A DNA stretch of 64,000 nucleotides from Gerris lacustris (lineage: Eukaryota; Arthropoda; Insecta; Hemiptera; Gerridae): assembly GCA_951217055.1 (NCBI GenBank), contig OX578286.1:3264033-3328032 (forward strand). Reading direction: 5' to 3'. Position 1 is the first letter of the stretch. Each line of letters starts with the position of its first letter. Positions 54,778 to 64,000 of this stretch are shown here, piece by piece. A program made the position numbers and the translations under genes. The notes under the pieces were generated by a model. The model worked only from the letters and a program-made list of their open reading frames with translations, did not search any database and had not been told where the DNA came from.

Positions 54778-55110
54778 TACGAAATACAACTAGAAAATGA
54801 CTTTAGTACACATTAAAAAATCTCACTTATGTAATTTTCTCAATATATGTATAAGAAAATTTAAGATAAGAAAAAAAAAAAAAAAAACATTTACATTACA
54901 TATTTAGATACATTTAATTATTTATATTCATTTTACAATATTATTAATTTAATTCTTTAAATATTTTAAAATAAAATATTTTACTTTTACGATGATTTAA
55001 ATTAAAAAAAAAAAAAATAAATAATACACATTTGTACATTCTATTCTATTGTTTTTAAAAGTACAAAAAGGTCAAACACACTCAAAGGTAAGTAATAGTT
55101 ATCATTTTTT
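54778..55110 (-). other. NAA35 3' flank, AT-rich
   Basis: A and T runs; it probably includes the NAA35 3' untranslated region. No clear polyadenylation hexamer was picked out. Confidence 0.35.
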
Positions 55111-57252
55111 TTATATTTTAATTATAGGAAAGTGATGATGGACAGAGAAATCAAATTCAGGGGGTTTCATAGAATCACGTTTGTGACCGGTCGCCAGAAG
55201 TTTGAGCACGACAAAGTTAGTTTTAGCGACTCTTAGTAAGTCCGGTACTTCGTGATTGTACGAAGTTATAGATTCGAGAAGGGTACGAGCTTGATGAAAA
55301 TGTTTACAACCCGCTAGAAATTGTGCTAGACTGTCGGTTTCGGCCATCGACGCTGTTAATTCGATAAATTCATTGTGCGGTACAGGAGGAGGTGTAAGCA
55401 AAACGTTAAATGGAGCAAAACGATGTTCGTAACGAACCCTTTCGCAGTCGAATTCTGCGTGTGGCAGACGTAGCTTTCCGTCACGTCTGAAAGCTAACAT
55501 AGCTTTAAAATAACCACCGCACATATTCTGTAAAGCTTGGTAAAGCGTTATCTCTTTGACATACGGACGTGGTCGTTTTTTCTGTTTCGCTTTCGTTCTT
55601 TTTGTTTTCTTATTATGTTCGATTGCTGATGCCGCCGCCATTTCCTGCTCGTTCAAAAAGCTGTCGGCTCTCGTCAACGCGGATACCAACCACCCGTAAA
55701 GAAATTCGTACAGGTACCAATAAATATAGTGGTATTCGTGTGTGGAGTAGAGTTCCAATTCGAAACCGGAGAGTAAATACATGATCATTATTCTCAAAGT
55801 GTGATACAGAACCCAAGTTCCGAAGCAAGCTAGGTGTGCCCTACCTGTGTCGTTCTTCCTCGACAGATTATGAAGGAAAACATCGACTCTTTCCGCTTCG
55901 TCTTCTAAATTAGCGAATTCTTCTAACAAATGACCTAATTTATCTCGTTGACGAGCTCTGTTATGTCCGCATAACTGTATCAAATTGCTGAACGGTCGGA
56001 TGCAATTATTGAGAAAGCAATCTACGTACTCTTTAGCTTGGGGATTCATCAGCAATTGAGATCTCGGCATCAATACCGGAGGGGATATAAATGTTTTTGC
56101 AGCGTCACGTAGAACTTCGACGCAATTAATAGAATCTCCGTTGCGACTGCACTGAGGTAAGTATAAGAGCTGCATTACGCTTCGGGAAACAATACAGGGT
56201 TTCGTACAGCTCAATTCCAGCATGAGTTCCAAAGCCGAATGAAACGAAGTTAAAGAACAGACTTTAGTCACTTGTTTCAATCTGTTGAACAACTCATCTA
56301 ATCTTTTGTAAGCTTCCGATGGAGTTTTGATGTGTGTATACCGAGGGAACGTCGGAGGCAGTAGACGTTGGTTGACTGTAGCGTCGAAACCGATAACTTG
56401 CTTGTCCTCATCGGGGATACCTAAACGAATAGTTTTGATAATATAAGGTATCAACTCGGAACATAACGACAGTAATTTCGTACTTTCCGCAACCGTAGTA
56501 GGGGTCACTTCTTTCTTATTCAATATGACGAAAGCTTGAAGTACGGAACGTATGAATTTCAAACGTAGAAAGACAGCCGTGGTCTCTTCGTCTTGTCCTT
56601 CAGTATTATTAGGTTTGACTTGCTTCCTCGACATCTCCTCTTCGACTTCTTTCAACATCCCGATAGAACGTATCTCAGTGACATCTGGCACCAACCGGTA
56701 ACCGTAAGTCAGCGGTTGGAAATCTTCCTCTTCGAAAACGAGACCGCGATTGATAAAATCCTTTATTATGTCTATGATTTTAAATACTGCGACGCAAAAG
56801 GATTTTAAAGCTTTATCTTGAATGCAATGAGGACTGTGCAAGTAGAGATTAGTGAACACGGTCTGAGCTAAAGAATGGCCGTCGAGCCAGCTTACCATAC
56901 ACGCCCAAGTATTGTCCATAATGGCTAATTGGTCTTTCAAAGGTATGTTCTGTAAAGGTAGTATGTTCTTCTCTCTAGCTTGGTGGAATGTTAGAGGGGG
57001 TTTATTCCCTCTGTTACAACGCATGCCGGCGTCCATTTTAGGGTCCATCATTTCGATAGCACTCATAGCTTCGAATAAACCAAATAATTCATCGTGCAGT
57101 AGCTCACCCAATTCCAAATCTTTAATAGCGTCTTTGAATTCTTTAGTGATGTCAACCCAATCGCAGCTAGATTCGGCGAAAAGCACCGGACTCGATATAG
57201 GACTCCGATCACGGAGACAGATCTCCGAATCGTTACACTCCGCCACAGACAT
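55111..57252 (-). CDS. NAA35: N-alpha-acetyltransferase 35, NatC auxiliary subunit
   Basis: 713 codons in one exon, close to the human 725. NAA35 (yeast Mak10) is the large non-catalytic subunit of NatC. With catalytic NAA30 and NAA38 it acetylates N-terminal Met before hydrophobic residues, co-translationally at ribosomes. Signature blocks: WVDITKEFKDA at about 32; LGELLHDELFGLFEAMSAIE then MMDPKMDAGM at 48-77; SWLDGHSLAQTVFTNLYLHS; FEEEDFQPLTYGYR; NQRLLPPTFPRY; GHNRARQRDKLGHLLEEFAN; ACFGTWVLYHTLRIMIMYLL; SGFELELYSTHEYHYIYWYL; a basic stretch (NKKTKRTKAKQKKRPRPY) at about 544-565; RYEHRFAPFN; and the terminal PPEFDFSVHHHFP. No stop, gap or missing block is seen. It is intronless although its neighbours have kilobase introns. 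It diverges from NAT9 across 525 bp. Confidence 0.96.
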   Translation of the reverse strand: MSVAECNDSEICLRDRSPISSPVLFAESSCDWVDITKEFKDAIKDLELGELLHDELFGLFEAMSAIEMMDPKMDAGMRCNRGNKPPLTFHQAREKNILPLQNIPLKDQLAIMDNTWACMVSWLDGHSLAQTVFTNLYLHSPHCIQDKALKSFCVAVFKIIDIIKDFINRGLVFEEEDFQPLTYGYRLVPDVTEIRSIGMLKEVEEEMSRKQVKPNNTEGQDEETTAVFLRLKFIRSVLQAFVILNKKEVTPTTVAESTKLLSLCSELIPYIIKTIRLGIPDEDKQVIGFDATVNQRLLPPTFPRYTHIKTPSEAYKRLDELFNRLKQVTKVCSLTSFHSALELMLELSCTKPCIVSRSVMQLLYLPQCSRNGDSINCVEVLRDAAKTFISPPVLMPRSQLLMNPQAKEYVDCFLNNCIRPFSNLIQLCGHNRARQRDKLGHLLEEFANLEDEAERVDVFLHNLSRKNDTGRAHLACFGTWVLYHTLRIMIMYLLSGFELELYSTHEYHYIYWYLYEFLYGWLVSALTRADSFLNEQEMAAASAIEHNKKTKRTKAKQKKRPRPYVKEITLYQALQNMCGGYFKAMLAFRRDGKLRLPHAEFDCERVRYEHRFAPFNVLLTPPPVPHNEFIELTASMAETDSLAQFLAGCKHFHQARTLLESITSYNHEVPDLLRVAKTNFVVLKLLATGHKRDSMKPPEFDFSVHHHFPIIKI

Positions 57253-57777
57253 TTTTACGTCGGAATCTTTCCACTATTCACATAAAAAAAAACCGAAAAA
57301 TTAAAATAAACTAAATATTATTTTCCTCCTGCAAATATATAAAATAATAATATAATTAATTTCATATTGAACTATAAACTACTTGAATCTGAATACGAGA
57401 ATCATTTTTAACCTGCTTTTTGACGTGTAACCGTAAAATAACCTTTTTATAAAACTCCTCTAAAAAAAATGTGTTCGATTCGACAACACTGGTGACCTCA
57501 AATGTTGTTGATAACATTTCATATTACAAGCATCTGATTGATTAAAAAACCCAGATATTTTATACGCAGAATTCAAATTTAAAGTTAACAATTAACAAAG
57601 ATTAAAGATAAGTTTTTGTTTGTTTAATTTAATGGTTTATTAGTTTATTTATGTATTTGATTAAAACTGTAATCTTTAAGAAGATCTCTAAATTGATTAA
57701 TTGTTTTATTTACTTTGTTGCATGAAGACAAGTTTCAAGTTTTATTGTAATATAAAAAGAACATTTTTAACTTCATT
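57253..57777. promoter_or_regulatory. Shared upstream region of NAA35 (-) and NAT9 (+)
   Basis: The 525 bp between two divergent start codons must contain both 5' untranslated regions and at least parts of both promoters. It is AT-rich, has no transposon that I recognise and no clear TATA box at either end, in contrast to the repeat-laden surroundings. Confidence 0.6.
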
Positions 57778-57854
57778 ATGAAATTAAATTGTGATACGAA
57801 AATTATTTGTGATAAAATTATTTTGGTGCCTTACAGAAAAGAACATGTTGATAA
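57778..57854 (+). CDS. NAT9: NAT9 coding exon 1
   Basis: It encodes MKLNCDTKIICDKIILVPYR plus KEHVD and two bases, then donor GTAAGT. Confidence 0.88.
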
Positions 57855-60800
57855 GTAAGTTTTTGATTTAAAAATTAATCATTTTAAACCCGTAATGAAT
57901 TGACAGGATAAAAGATAAAGAATTTACCACTTTTAGTCTTACAAGTAGATCTAAAAGTGTAGATTGCATAGAACCTACAGCATATTCCATTATTGAGAAA
58001 TAAAATATTAAAAACAGGCAGGAAAGTAAGTAATTCAAACAGTCTTATATTATCAGTCAGTCAATATTGTCCTGCCTAGGCAGGAAACAGGAAATGGTAA
58101 TAATTGCGTGCCATAACATCTGTTTGTGCTGTTTTATTTTAATTTAGTTTTATTCATGTTTTATTAAAATGCAATTTATTACCTATATGTTTATCTAAGC
58201 TTCCATTTTTTGTCTAAGTAGTGTGAGTAGATAAAATATTGTATGGAACAAGGCAGCAAAGCAAACATTTCAGCCTCGTGTATTCATTGCCTGCCTTGGC
58301 AGTCAAATAGGTAAATTACCTGCCTCTAAATTAGCTACACAATTTGTGTAGCATATTGCGGTGTGCAAACACAGTATCATATTGCTGATCTGTTTTGCTA
58401 GTACAGCAAGAATGGCAGTATGAGAGCACGCTCGTCTCTGATAAGTCCTATATCTGATCTTCTTGATTTGGTATAGGTCCAGAGTTGGGTGGACATCGTC
58501 GGGCCCCTGATGAGTCGGACGAGACGAAACGATGCAGGACATGGTGTATTGCCGAGCCAACATCTTTGTGACGTAATGTCTGATGTTAGAACAGTTCCTA
58601 TGTGCCATTCTTTGCGTGGCACATCCCTTGGTGTCTCTCACTCATTTACTTTACAAGTATCAAAATGATTGACAAGACAACAATAGATTAAATAAAATAA
58701 GGAATTAATAAAGATCAATCGTATTCTTTTAGAAGTATCAAATAATTGACAAAGAAAGTATAGATTAAACAAATAGAGGATCCATTATAGTCAATATTTT
58801 CTTTACTGGTATAGAATAGCGTTTATTTTTTTAAACTTACGTTTGTACAATTGAGTTCAATCTAATAATATATGAGTACTTCTTTGCATTAAGTAATTAA
58901 TTTGATAGCGCAACCTTTAAACATTTAACTATAAATAGATGTACTATACAAATAAACAATAAATAAATAGAGCATAAATAATTTAAAACGATTATAATCT
59001 AGATATTTAGACAAACAATTATTTAATAATAATATTTTAGTATCAACAGTTAAATATAAAATGCTTCATGAATAATAATAATTGTAATAAGTAAGTAATG
59101 AGTTGCTATATGTATAATAAAATGGATACTTTGTTACTTTGTTACTCACCCTAAGGTGGGTAACAAAGTAAATTAGGTCGCATGTGGCAAGATTTTACTT
59201 GGTTTCCCACCGTTTATTTATATTATTGTTTTGACATTTTTTTAAAATTAATTGACAATCTCAACTGGGCGATGTTCAAATATTCCTTTGGGACAAAGGA
59301 ATATCACACTTCTGTACATAAAATTGACAATATCCGTTAGTCTAACTATCTAGTAAGGCAAAGTAACCTTTAATCTAATACATTTTGAACAAAAGAATAG
59401 TTCACTTGGATTTAATAATAAATAAATACATTCGGGTGGGTAACAAAGTAAAAGAGTGCCATAAAATGGACTCTTAATCTCAATGCCTGAAGGGCTGTAA
59501 AACTATGTGTATTATTCACTGTTTCTATATTTATAGAGGTTAACGTTTCCTCTATTGAACTGTAGTTGTGAAGCCAAAATTTCCTAAAGTGTTTATAGTG
59601 TGGACATCAAAAAAGGAAATTGTTAATTGTTTCTTCTTCATTTCGATTGCAAAGCAGACATTTTATGATCCCGACTAAAATATAGACTATATTGTTGAAT
59701 GTCAGCCTACAATATTCTTTCTTACATATGCTTAGTTGGCTGACAATCCTCAGTTTCTTCATTGGTATTCTCTTGCTGAGATACTGTTCCCTAATCCTAA
59801 TGAACTTATCAACCTATAGCTGCGTTTATAATGCCCAGTGCTGCTCCCACATCTTCACATGAGAATTGGTTCTCCATTTTCTTTAATAGGTTGTTTAATC
59901 TAAATATACGACAAGGAGAAAATTATACCTCTGAAAAACTCGTATCCTTCATGTACTCGACTGGGAGTACTATAATGGCTGAATTGCCCCAAGCTGGCGT
60001 AGGTTGAAAAAAAAAAAAAAAAAAAAAAAAAAAATGTTGGTTAATTCCTCCCTTCTTAATTCGTCTGCTGTTTTATATTTAAGATTTCTCCCCTGCGCAC
60101 TGAATTAAGGTTTTCTTTCAGGTGTGATGTAGCATTTTTTTTTTTTTCTCTGAGAAAATGTCTACATTAATTTTGTTTAAATTTATGGTTGATTTTTTGA
60201 AACCTTAACTCGCTTTTCTAATTTCTTTGGTTCGCCATCTCTATTTTATATTTCTATAAATTTATTATATTTTATTTACGAATCGTAGTTTGGTGAGCAC
60301 CTTGCTTGGTTCTCTATTTATTTATCTACGTGTTGGGACGCTTTCACGTAGGTTTAATTATTTATCTTATAAACGATCATTTTATTCTCAGTATATTTAT
60401 ATATCATATCTCTTGTTGACATATTTCTGTCTTCTATCTTATAGTCCAAGTTATTGTTTCTAAAGAGATTGGAGGGGTGGGGTGACGGTATCGGGACTCG
60501 AGGAGTCAGTGTGGTTTCCGAACGAGCTACGGAGGTTTGTGTGTGGTTTAACCCCCGTGCCTTGCTAAGATGGCCGATGGCTGTTGGGTTGACGCCACGC
60601 TTGTGACTCCGTAAAAATTCTGAACTTCCGCAACCACGTTCATAATGGATATCTTTTTCGCTAAGAACAATTAAATCTTTAGAAACCTGTGGAAATCTTT
60701 TTACATCTAGTGCACATGTGGGCAACCCCCGGCCCGTGGCATGTTTTGATCCGGCCCGCGGACATGCAAAAATATAGTCCATTCCAACTGGTTATTTTTT

Positions 60801-63069
60801 TTCTTTTGACCATATTTTCGAAATAAGAGTTAAATTCCCTATAAAACTAGAGCACTTTCATTTTTGGAAACCAATAACTAAACACCGAAATAACAGTTCA
60901 AAAATTAGAAAAATTTAAAATTTCTGGAATACTTAGAATGCTCACTCACTATTTCCTAGAAAAACTCTTGGAGGCTGTCAAATCTCACAAAAACTTCATC
61001 ATTCAATACCCTTTCGAACGGTATAATCAACATTGCGATTCCTTATCAAGAAGAAATTCAAGTTAGCGAATAAAAAAAAAAAAGTCACCTTCAATATTTT
61101 AAGTAGGTACGGTACCTACCAAAATTCTTGGGTGGAACGAGAAAAATCCACAACAAGTTTTTCAAATGGGAATTTAATTCATAAAACATTTCAATAGAAA
61201 ACCACTTTTGGTTAAGAAAAATTAGATATATCTGCATAATGTATTATTTATGTAATTTATATAGTATTTCTATAATGTGTATCACTTTTTTTTTTTTATT
61301 CAATTTTTTTTAATTCATATACTTGCTACTCGAAATTCCAACTTTGTTTTATTTTAATAAATCCCAATCATAAAATTATTGAAAACCATGGCAATGAACG
61401 TTAACACAAAGGATCTCACAGGAGAATTTTCTACTATTATGAAAAATACTAATTCGTACTTTCAAGTTTCCTTTGAAAACCAGGTCATTTTAAAACTCCC
61501 ATGACATTAAATATGTTATACCCAATTCATGCTTATTTAATATCTGGCGCAAAGATCACAGTATTTTTTTACATACGGTGTTCTACAGACTACCACCCCC
61601 CCCCCCCCCCAGGATTTTTGAATAGATATTTTGATCCAGACCGCGACTCAGAGGAACCGTGACAATCCGGCTCCTAACGAGAAAAGGTTGCCCATGCCTG
61701 ATCTAGTGGATACAAAGCAATTAGCTAGTAGTGTACCTTTTTCGGAATTAGCGGCTAATGTCTTTTCCCGACGTTCTCCTTCCTACTCATCTTTTACTCA
61801 CCTTTCTGTCGAGAATAATTCTCCACTCGAGTTGGTTTTTTATTCTTTTGTGAGTGACTTTATTATTTTTTACCTTTATGTAGGTTACGGACCTACATTA
61901 ATAGGCTTCAGATTATTTTTATTAGAATTTTATTTAGATTTATTTTAGTTCTTTTTTACAACCTTAGTGAGCTATGAAAGTAAAACTTATATATCATATT
62001 ACAAATTATCTTGTGTTTTTTTCTTTTGTAAAAGTACAAGGCAGAGCCTATAAATTATAAATTTACTTTAAAACCTATTTTCTTTGTTTGTTTCTTTTTT
62101 ATGCTTTATACCCTGTTTGAGAAGTCTGAGAAAGAGATTCTCTCTGGCTTATATAGGGTATGGTGACACAATTTTTCGTTATTTTGTTTGTGGCCCACTT
62201 TTAAAGATAACCAGTAAGAGAAAATTCAGATAAGCCAGGGATGTTCTCTAACTCGAACATCTCAAAATGTTCAATATAATTTACAAAATAACGTGGGGCT
62301 CTTATTTTTTTTAAAATTTATTTTCTTTTTGGTTCTCATACAACCCACCCCTTCCCACTGAGCTAGAGGGAGCTATCTTTATACCGGGTGAGATAGCTCG
62401 GACGTTGTCCATTTTTTGGAACGTTACAGTGAGAACAAGTTGAATTTACGTTTTATTACTTGTTCTCTTGTTAAATATGCACTGATGTTTAAGGTATCAT
62501 AAATGGATGGAGAATGAGGAACTAAGAGAAATGACTGCATCTGATAGACTGACTTTGGAAGAGGAATTTGCAATGCAGCAATCTTGGCTTCACGACGCTG
62601 ACAGTATGTATTTCTGTGTTAATTCTACCTACATGTATATTGCTCCTTGAACTATGTAATTGCATGTACAGTAAGATTATCTAAAGTTTTGACTTTTGAC
62701 ACTCAGATTGGCCAACCTAAATGAGGAAAAAAATAAAGCCACTAGGCCTGTGGGAGGGGTGGGGCCAGTGATATTTTTGTTTGCCTAGTTGGCCCGACCT
62801 TCTAGAATTCAAAATCCTGACTTCTCATTGGCTCCCCACGGATTTTCCCACGCTGTCAAAAGTCAAAACTTTAGATAATATTACTGTAACACATGGTTTC
62901 ATGTATTGTACATGGGTTCTTGTATTATAGAGGGCTTTTACTGTACAAAAGTTATATCTGAATTTGTACTTAATTAAATTTTATAATTTTTTTTTTTTAT
63001 CTTTTGTAGAATGCACTTTTATTATTTTGGACATCAGATTATACGAAAACACAAATTCAAATGAAATAG
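57778..63069 (+). CDS. NAT9: N-acetyltransferase 9, first three coding exons (continues beyond the window)
   Basis: Exons 57778-57854, 62494-62603 and 63010-63069 join in frame to give 82 codons plus one base. They match the N-terminal part of NAT9, a GNAT-family acetyltransferase; in Drosophila its homologue is reported to stabilise microtubules and dampen JNK signalling. Recognisable blocks: KIILVPYRKEHV, the YHKWMENEELREMTASDRLT stretch, LTLEEEFAMQQSWLHDADK, CTFIILD. Splice sites: GTAAGT/TTTAAG, GTATGT/TTTGTAG and GTAAAT. The catalytic acetyl-CoA-binding half (after the MVGDVNLF-type motif of the human protein) is not in the window. Intron 1 is 4.6 kb and contains the hammerhead-like motif, a LINE remnant and a hAT element. 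Confidence 0.9.
57855..58289. other. NAT9 intron 1, left part
   Basis: AT-rich, with CCTGCCTAGGCAGGAAACAG near 58073, a small palindrome (CCTGCCTAGGCAGG). Nothing else was recognised. Confidence 0.4.
58494..58534 (+). ncRNA. Hammerhead ribozyme-like motif in NAT9 intron 1 (sense strand)
   Basis: The 41 nt fit a hammerhead core in this order: stem III strand CATCG (58494-58498); cleavage-site T-C (58499-58500, giving a GTC triplet); GGGCCC (58501-58506); CTGATGA (58507-58513); stem II GTC..GAC around GGACGA; GAA (58526-58528); A529 pairing with T499; and CGATG (58530-58534) completing a 6-bp stem III. All invariant core positions are present. Stem I is only GGGCCC, which cannot close as a hairpin but is self-complementary, so two molecules could pair. 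The motif sits in a less AT-rich block (about 58290-58650) that I could not identify and that may be a retroelement remnant. Activity is untested. Confidence 0.6.
58680..59130. other. NAT9 intron 1, AT-rich stretch
   Basis: Contains a diverged duplication of AAGTATCAAAATGATTGACA near 58656 and 58733; no other feature. Confidence 0.4.
59131..59455. mobile_element. Element with ACTTTGTTACTCACC repeats
   Basis: ACTTTGTTACTCACCCTAAG folds back on the following GGTGGGTAACAAAGT, and GGGTGGGTAACAAAGTAAA recurs at about 59435. GGGACAAAGGAATATCACAC near 59290 is shared with about 18952, linking it to the doublet MITE at 18858. Boundaries are uncertain. Confidence 0.45.
59490..59840 (-). pseudogene. 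LINE retrotransposon C-terminal remnant
   Basis: The - strand reads EQYLSKRIPMKKLRIVSQLS, then KKEYCRLTFNNIVYILVG and KCLLCNRNEEETINNFLF, a stop, then CPHYKHFRKFWLHNY. The CxxC..(H)xxxxC pattern followed by a C-P-x-[YF] segment is the zinc-knuckle tail typical of R1/Jockey/CR1-like LINE reverse transcriptase ORFs. The usual His is Asn here and an in-frame stop interrupts it, so it is dead. Confidence 0.55.
59991..60712. other. NAT9 intron 1 with A run and GC-richer block
   Basis: An A run of about 28 at 60007-60034. A GC-richer stretch at 60470-60640 is open on the - strand for over 100 codons but matches no family I know and runs into the hAT end. It ends with target copy ATCTAGTG at 60705-60712. 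Confidence 0.4.
60713..61700. mobile_element. hAT-type non-autonomous transposon (988 bp)
   Basis: It starts CACATGTGGGCAACC and ends with the mirrored GGTTGCCCATGCCTG. ATCTAGTG flanks both sides (60705-60712 and 61701-61708), an exact 8-bp duplication. CCGGCCCG-rich subterminal sequence is typical of this hAT group. It has a C run near 61600 and no transposase frame. Confidence 0.85.
61709..62493. other. NAT9 intron 1, right part
   Basis: AT-rich; no transposon ends or exons before the exon 2 acceptor at 62492-62493. Confidence 0.4.
62494..62603 (+). CDS. NAT9: NAT9 coding exon 2
   Basis: It begins with the third base of Lys, then YHKWMENEELREMTASDRL to SWLHDAD; donor GTATGT. It closely parallels the human YHEWMKSEELQRLTASEPLT segment. 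Confidence 0.9.
62669..62886 (+). mobile_element. Core-sharing MITE, member 4, in NAT9 intron 2 (218 bp)
   Basis: Ends CAGTAAGATTATCTAAAG and (complement) CAGTAATATTATCTAAAG; TA at 62667-62668 and 62887-62888. The interior GATTGGCCAACCT, AAAATAAAGCCACTAGGCC and CTAGTTGGCCCGACCTTC matches the core of 52803-53075, although the ends do not. Confidence 0.8.
63010..63069 (+). CDS. NAT9: NAT9 coding exon 3
   Basis: The acceptor is CTTTTGTAG. It encodes CTFIILDIRLYENTNSNEI and one base, then GTAAAT. The next exon is outside the window. Confidence 0.82.
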   Translation, partial: NALLLFWTSDYTKTQIQMK

Positions 63070-63349
63070 GTAAATATAACTTTTTTTTTCTCTTTAAATT
63101 ATTTATTACATTTTCATCCGACATGGTAAAAAGAACTGACCACTCTTCTAAATTTGTTGGTGCACATGGGAGTTTTATTTTTTTACCAATAAAGAAAACA
63201 TATTTTTTATGCACTTTGTAAGTCTAGTACTGTACCACATTTTCATTTTGAAACATTTTATTTTCAAGCAAAGTATGAATTGAAATGGTAGGGTTTGGTT
63301 TCTGTATCATTACATTGTTGAAATACAGGATAAACAATCAGTGCAGTTT
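63070..63349. other. NAT9 intron 3, left part
   Basis: AT-rich intronic sequence with T runs; no exon was recognised. Confidence 0.4.
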
Positions 63350-63856
63350 TGAAGGGCTATTAAGAAAAAACGGCACAACTTAGAAAAATGCAGTTTGTTG
63401 TATTTGGTTCAGTAGTACACCCCATTTGTTAACTCAAGTATTAAAGATCACATCAGCAAGATGATGGCCTCCAGCACTGATGCACTGATAAAGGCGATTC
63501 CTGAAGCTTTCAGCCGCCCTCTGGTATATATCGACGGGAATCACGGCGATTTCCTCTCTAATTCGGGGCTTGTTGAACACCTTTTCCTTGAGGTAGCCTC
63601 ACAGGAAAAAATCGCAAATGCTCAAATCCGGTGATCTTGCGGGCCACCCCAGGTCACCCCTCAGAGAGATGAGGTGTGCAAGAACGGCCGTTTTCGAAAA
63701 ATGTGTGGACGGCCAAGCCTCGATGTCCAAACCATAGTAACGACTGAAAATGGGGTGAGTGGGTGGACACAATGAGACCCCTCCCAGGTTCCTATCCCTA
63801 CTACAAGGGATGTAGTCACCCTTCCAAACTGCACTGTTTGTTTCGCCCCACCCTGT
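63350..63856 (-). pseudogene. Mariner-type transposase remnant with one terminal repeat
   Basis: On the - strand, LGWPARSPDLSICDFFL is the hallmark region around the second catalytic acid of mariner/maT-type transposases. It is followed, after an in-frame stop, by GYLKEKVFNKPRIREEIAVI and NRLYQCISAGGHH. Upstream, on the same strand, is ACAGGGTGGGGCGAAACAAA, a transposon-type terminal repeat. The N-terminal DNA-binding part and first catalytic residues are missing, so it is a deleted copy. It lies antisense in NAT9 intron 3. Confidence 0.7.
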
Positions 63857-64000
63857 ATATGTCAAATTTGAAATTGCCTATATCTTGCGTTGAGTGTATC
63901 ACCTAATGTCTACACACCAACACACCACGTGTGCGCTGTGCAGCTACCTCCATCCCATCGAGCTACTGTCACCAATGATCGCTGTTATGTCTAATTATTG
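63857..64000. other. Right edge of window, NAT9 intron 3
   Basis: Short remaining stretch with no recognised feature; the intron continues beyond the window. Confidence 0.35.

Noticed and set aside
58303..58641. Minus-strand 112-codon frame overlapping the hammerhead-like motif
   Set aside because: No recognisable domain; considered as a possible Penelope-like or other retroelement relic but nothing in the translation supports it.
60354..60782. 142-codon minus-strand frame
   Set aside because: It runs from a hAT terminal repeat into an unidentified GC-richer block; no family similarity was recognised, so it is not called a gene.
61631..61948. 105-codon plus-strand frame
   Set aside because: It begins inside the right end of a hAT element and continues into intronic AT-rich DNA; no domain.

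Overview
The window reads as nuclear DNA of an insect. Four conserved animal genes (SETD1, GDAP1, NAA35 and NAT9) sit in very AT-rich DNA. Introns and intergenic spaces are packed with non-autonomous DNA transposons of hAT, PIF/Harbinger, piggyBac, pogo and mariner type, together with palindromic repeats and microsatellites. A hemipteroid insect would fit, but nothing here fixes the order or species. No bacterial, organellar or viral genes were recognised.

Layout. 1-4 kb: a Harbinger-type MITE, an unidentified 56-codon open frame, a broken hAT transposase and a pogo-like element. 4.2-8.5 kb: SETD1 on the + strand, the catalytic subunit of the Set1/COMPASS histone H3K4 methyltransferase, in one uninterrupted reading frame. 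8.6-31.4 kb: a gene desert made of repeats, including a 94-bp satellite at 16.7-17.9 kb and several elements with clean target-site duplications. 31.7-46.8 kb: GDAP1 on the + strand. It was reconstructed here as six exons (317 aa) encoding a mitochondrial outer-membrane GST-like protein, with introns full of transposons. 46.8-55.1 kb: a second repeat-filled gap. 55.1-57.3 kb: NAA35 on the - strand, the NatC N-terminal acetyltransferase auxiliary subunit, also in a single exon. 57.8-63.1 kb: the first three coding exons of NAT9 on the + strand; the gene continues past the right edge. NAA35 and NAT9 are head to head, 525 bp apart.

The most notable signals lie outside the protein genes. (1) Intron 1 of NAT9 holds, in the sense orientation, a 41-nt motif with every core nucleotide of a hammerhead ribozyme, but its stem I is only the self-complementary hexamer GGGCCC. 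(2) The 3' splice site of GDAP1 exon 2 is the last unit of a 30-bp tandem array. Each full unit carries its own branch-point-like and acceptor-like sequence, and every upstream acceptor leads to a premature stop. (3) A dispersed repeat family (seven copies) is built of stem-loops with a near-constant loop (GAGGCGNAGCCGA) and stems that differ from unit to unit yet stay complementary. (4) A group of short MITEs shares one core but carries different terminal inverted repeats.

SETD1, NAA35 and NAT9 concern protein modification (histone methylation; N-terminal or tubulin-related acetylation), and GDAP1 concerns mitochondrial dynamics. Apart from the shared NAA35/NAT9 promoter region, nothing shows them working as one pathway. 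Exon coordinates come from reading splice sites and matching protein families from memory; no alignment or RNA evidence was available.
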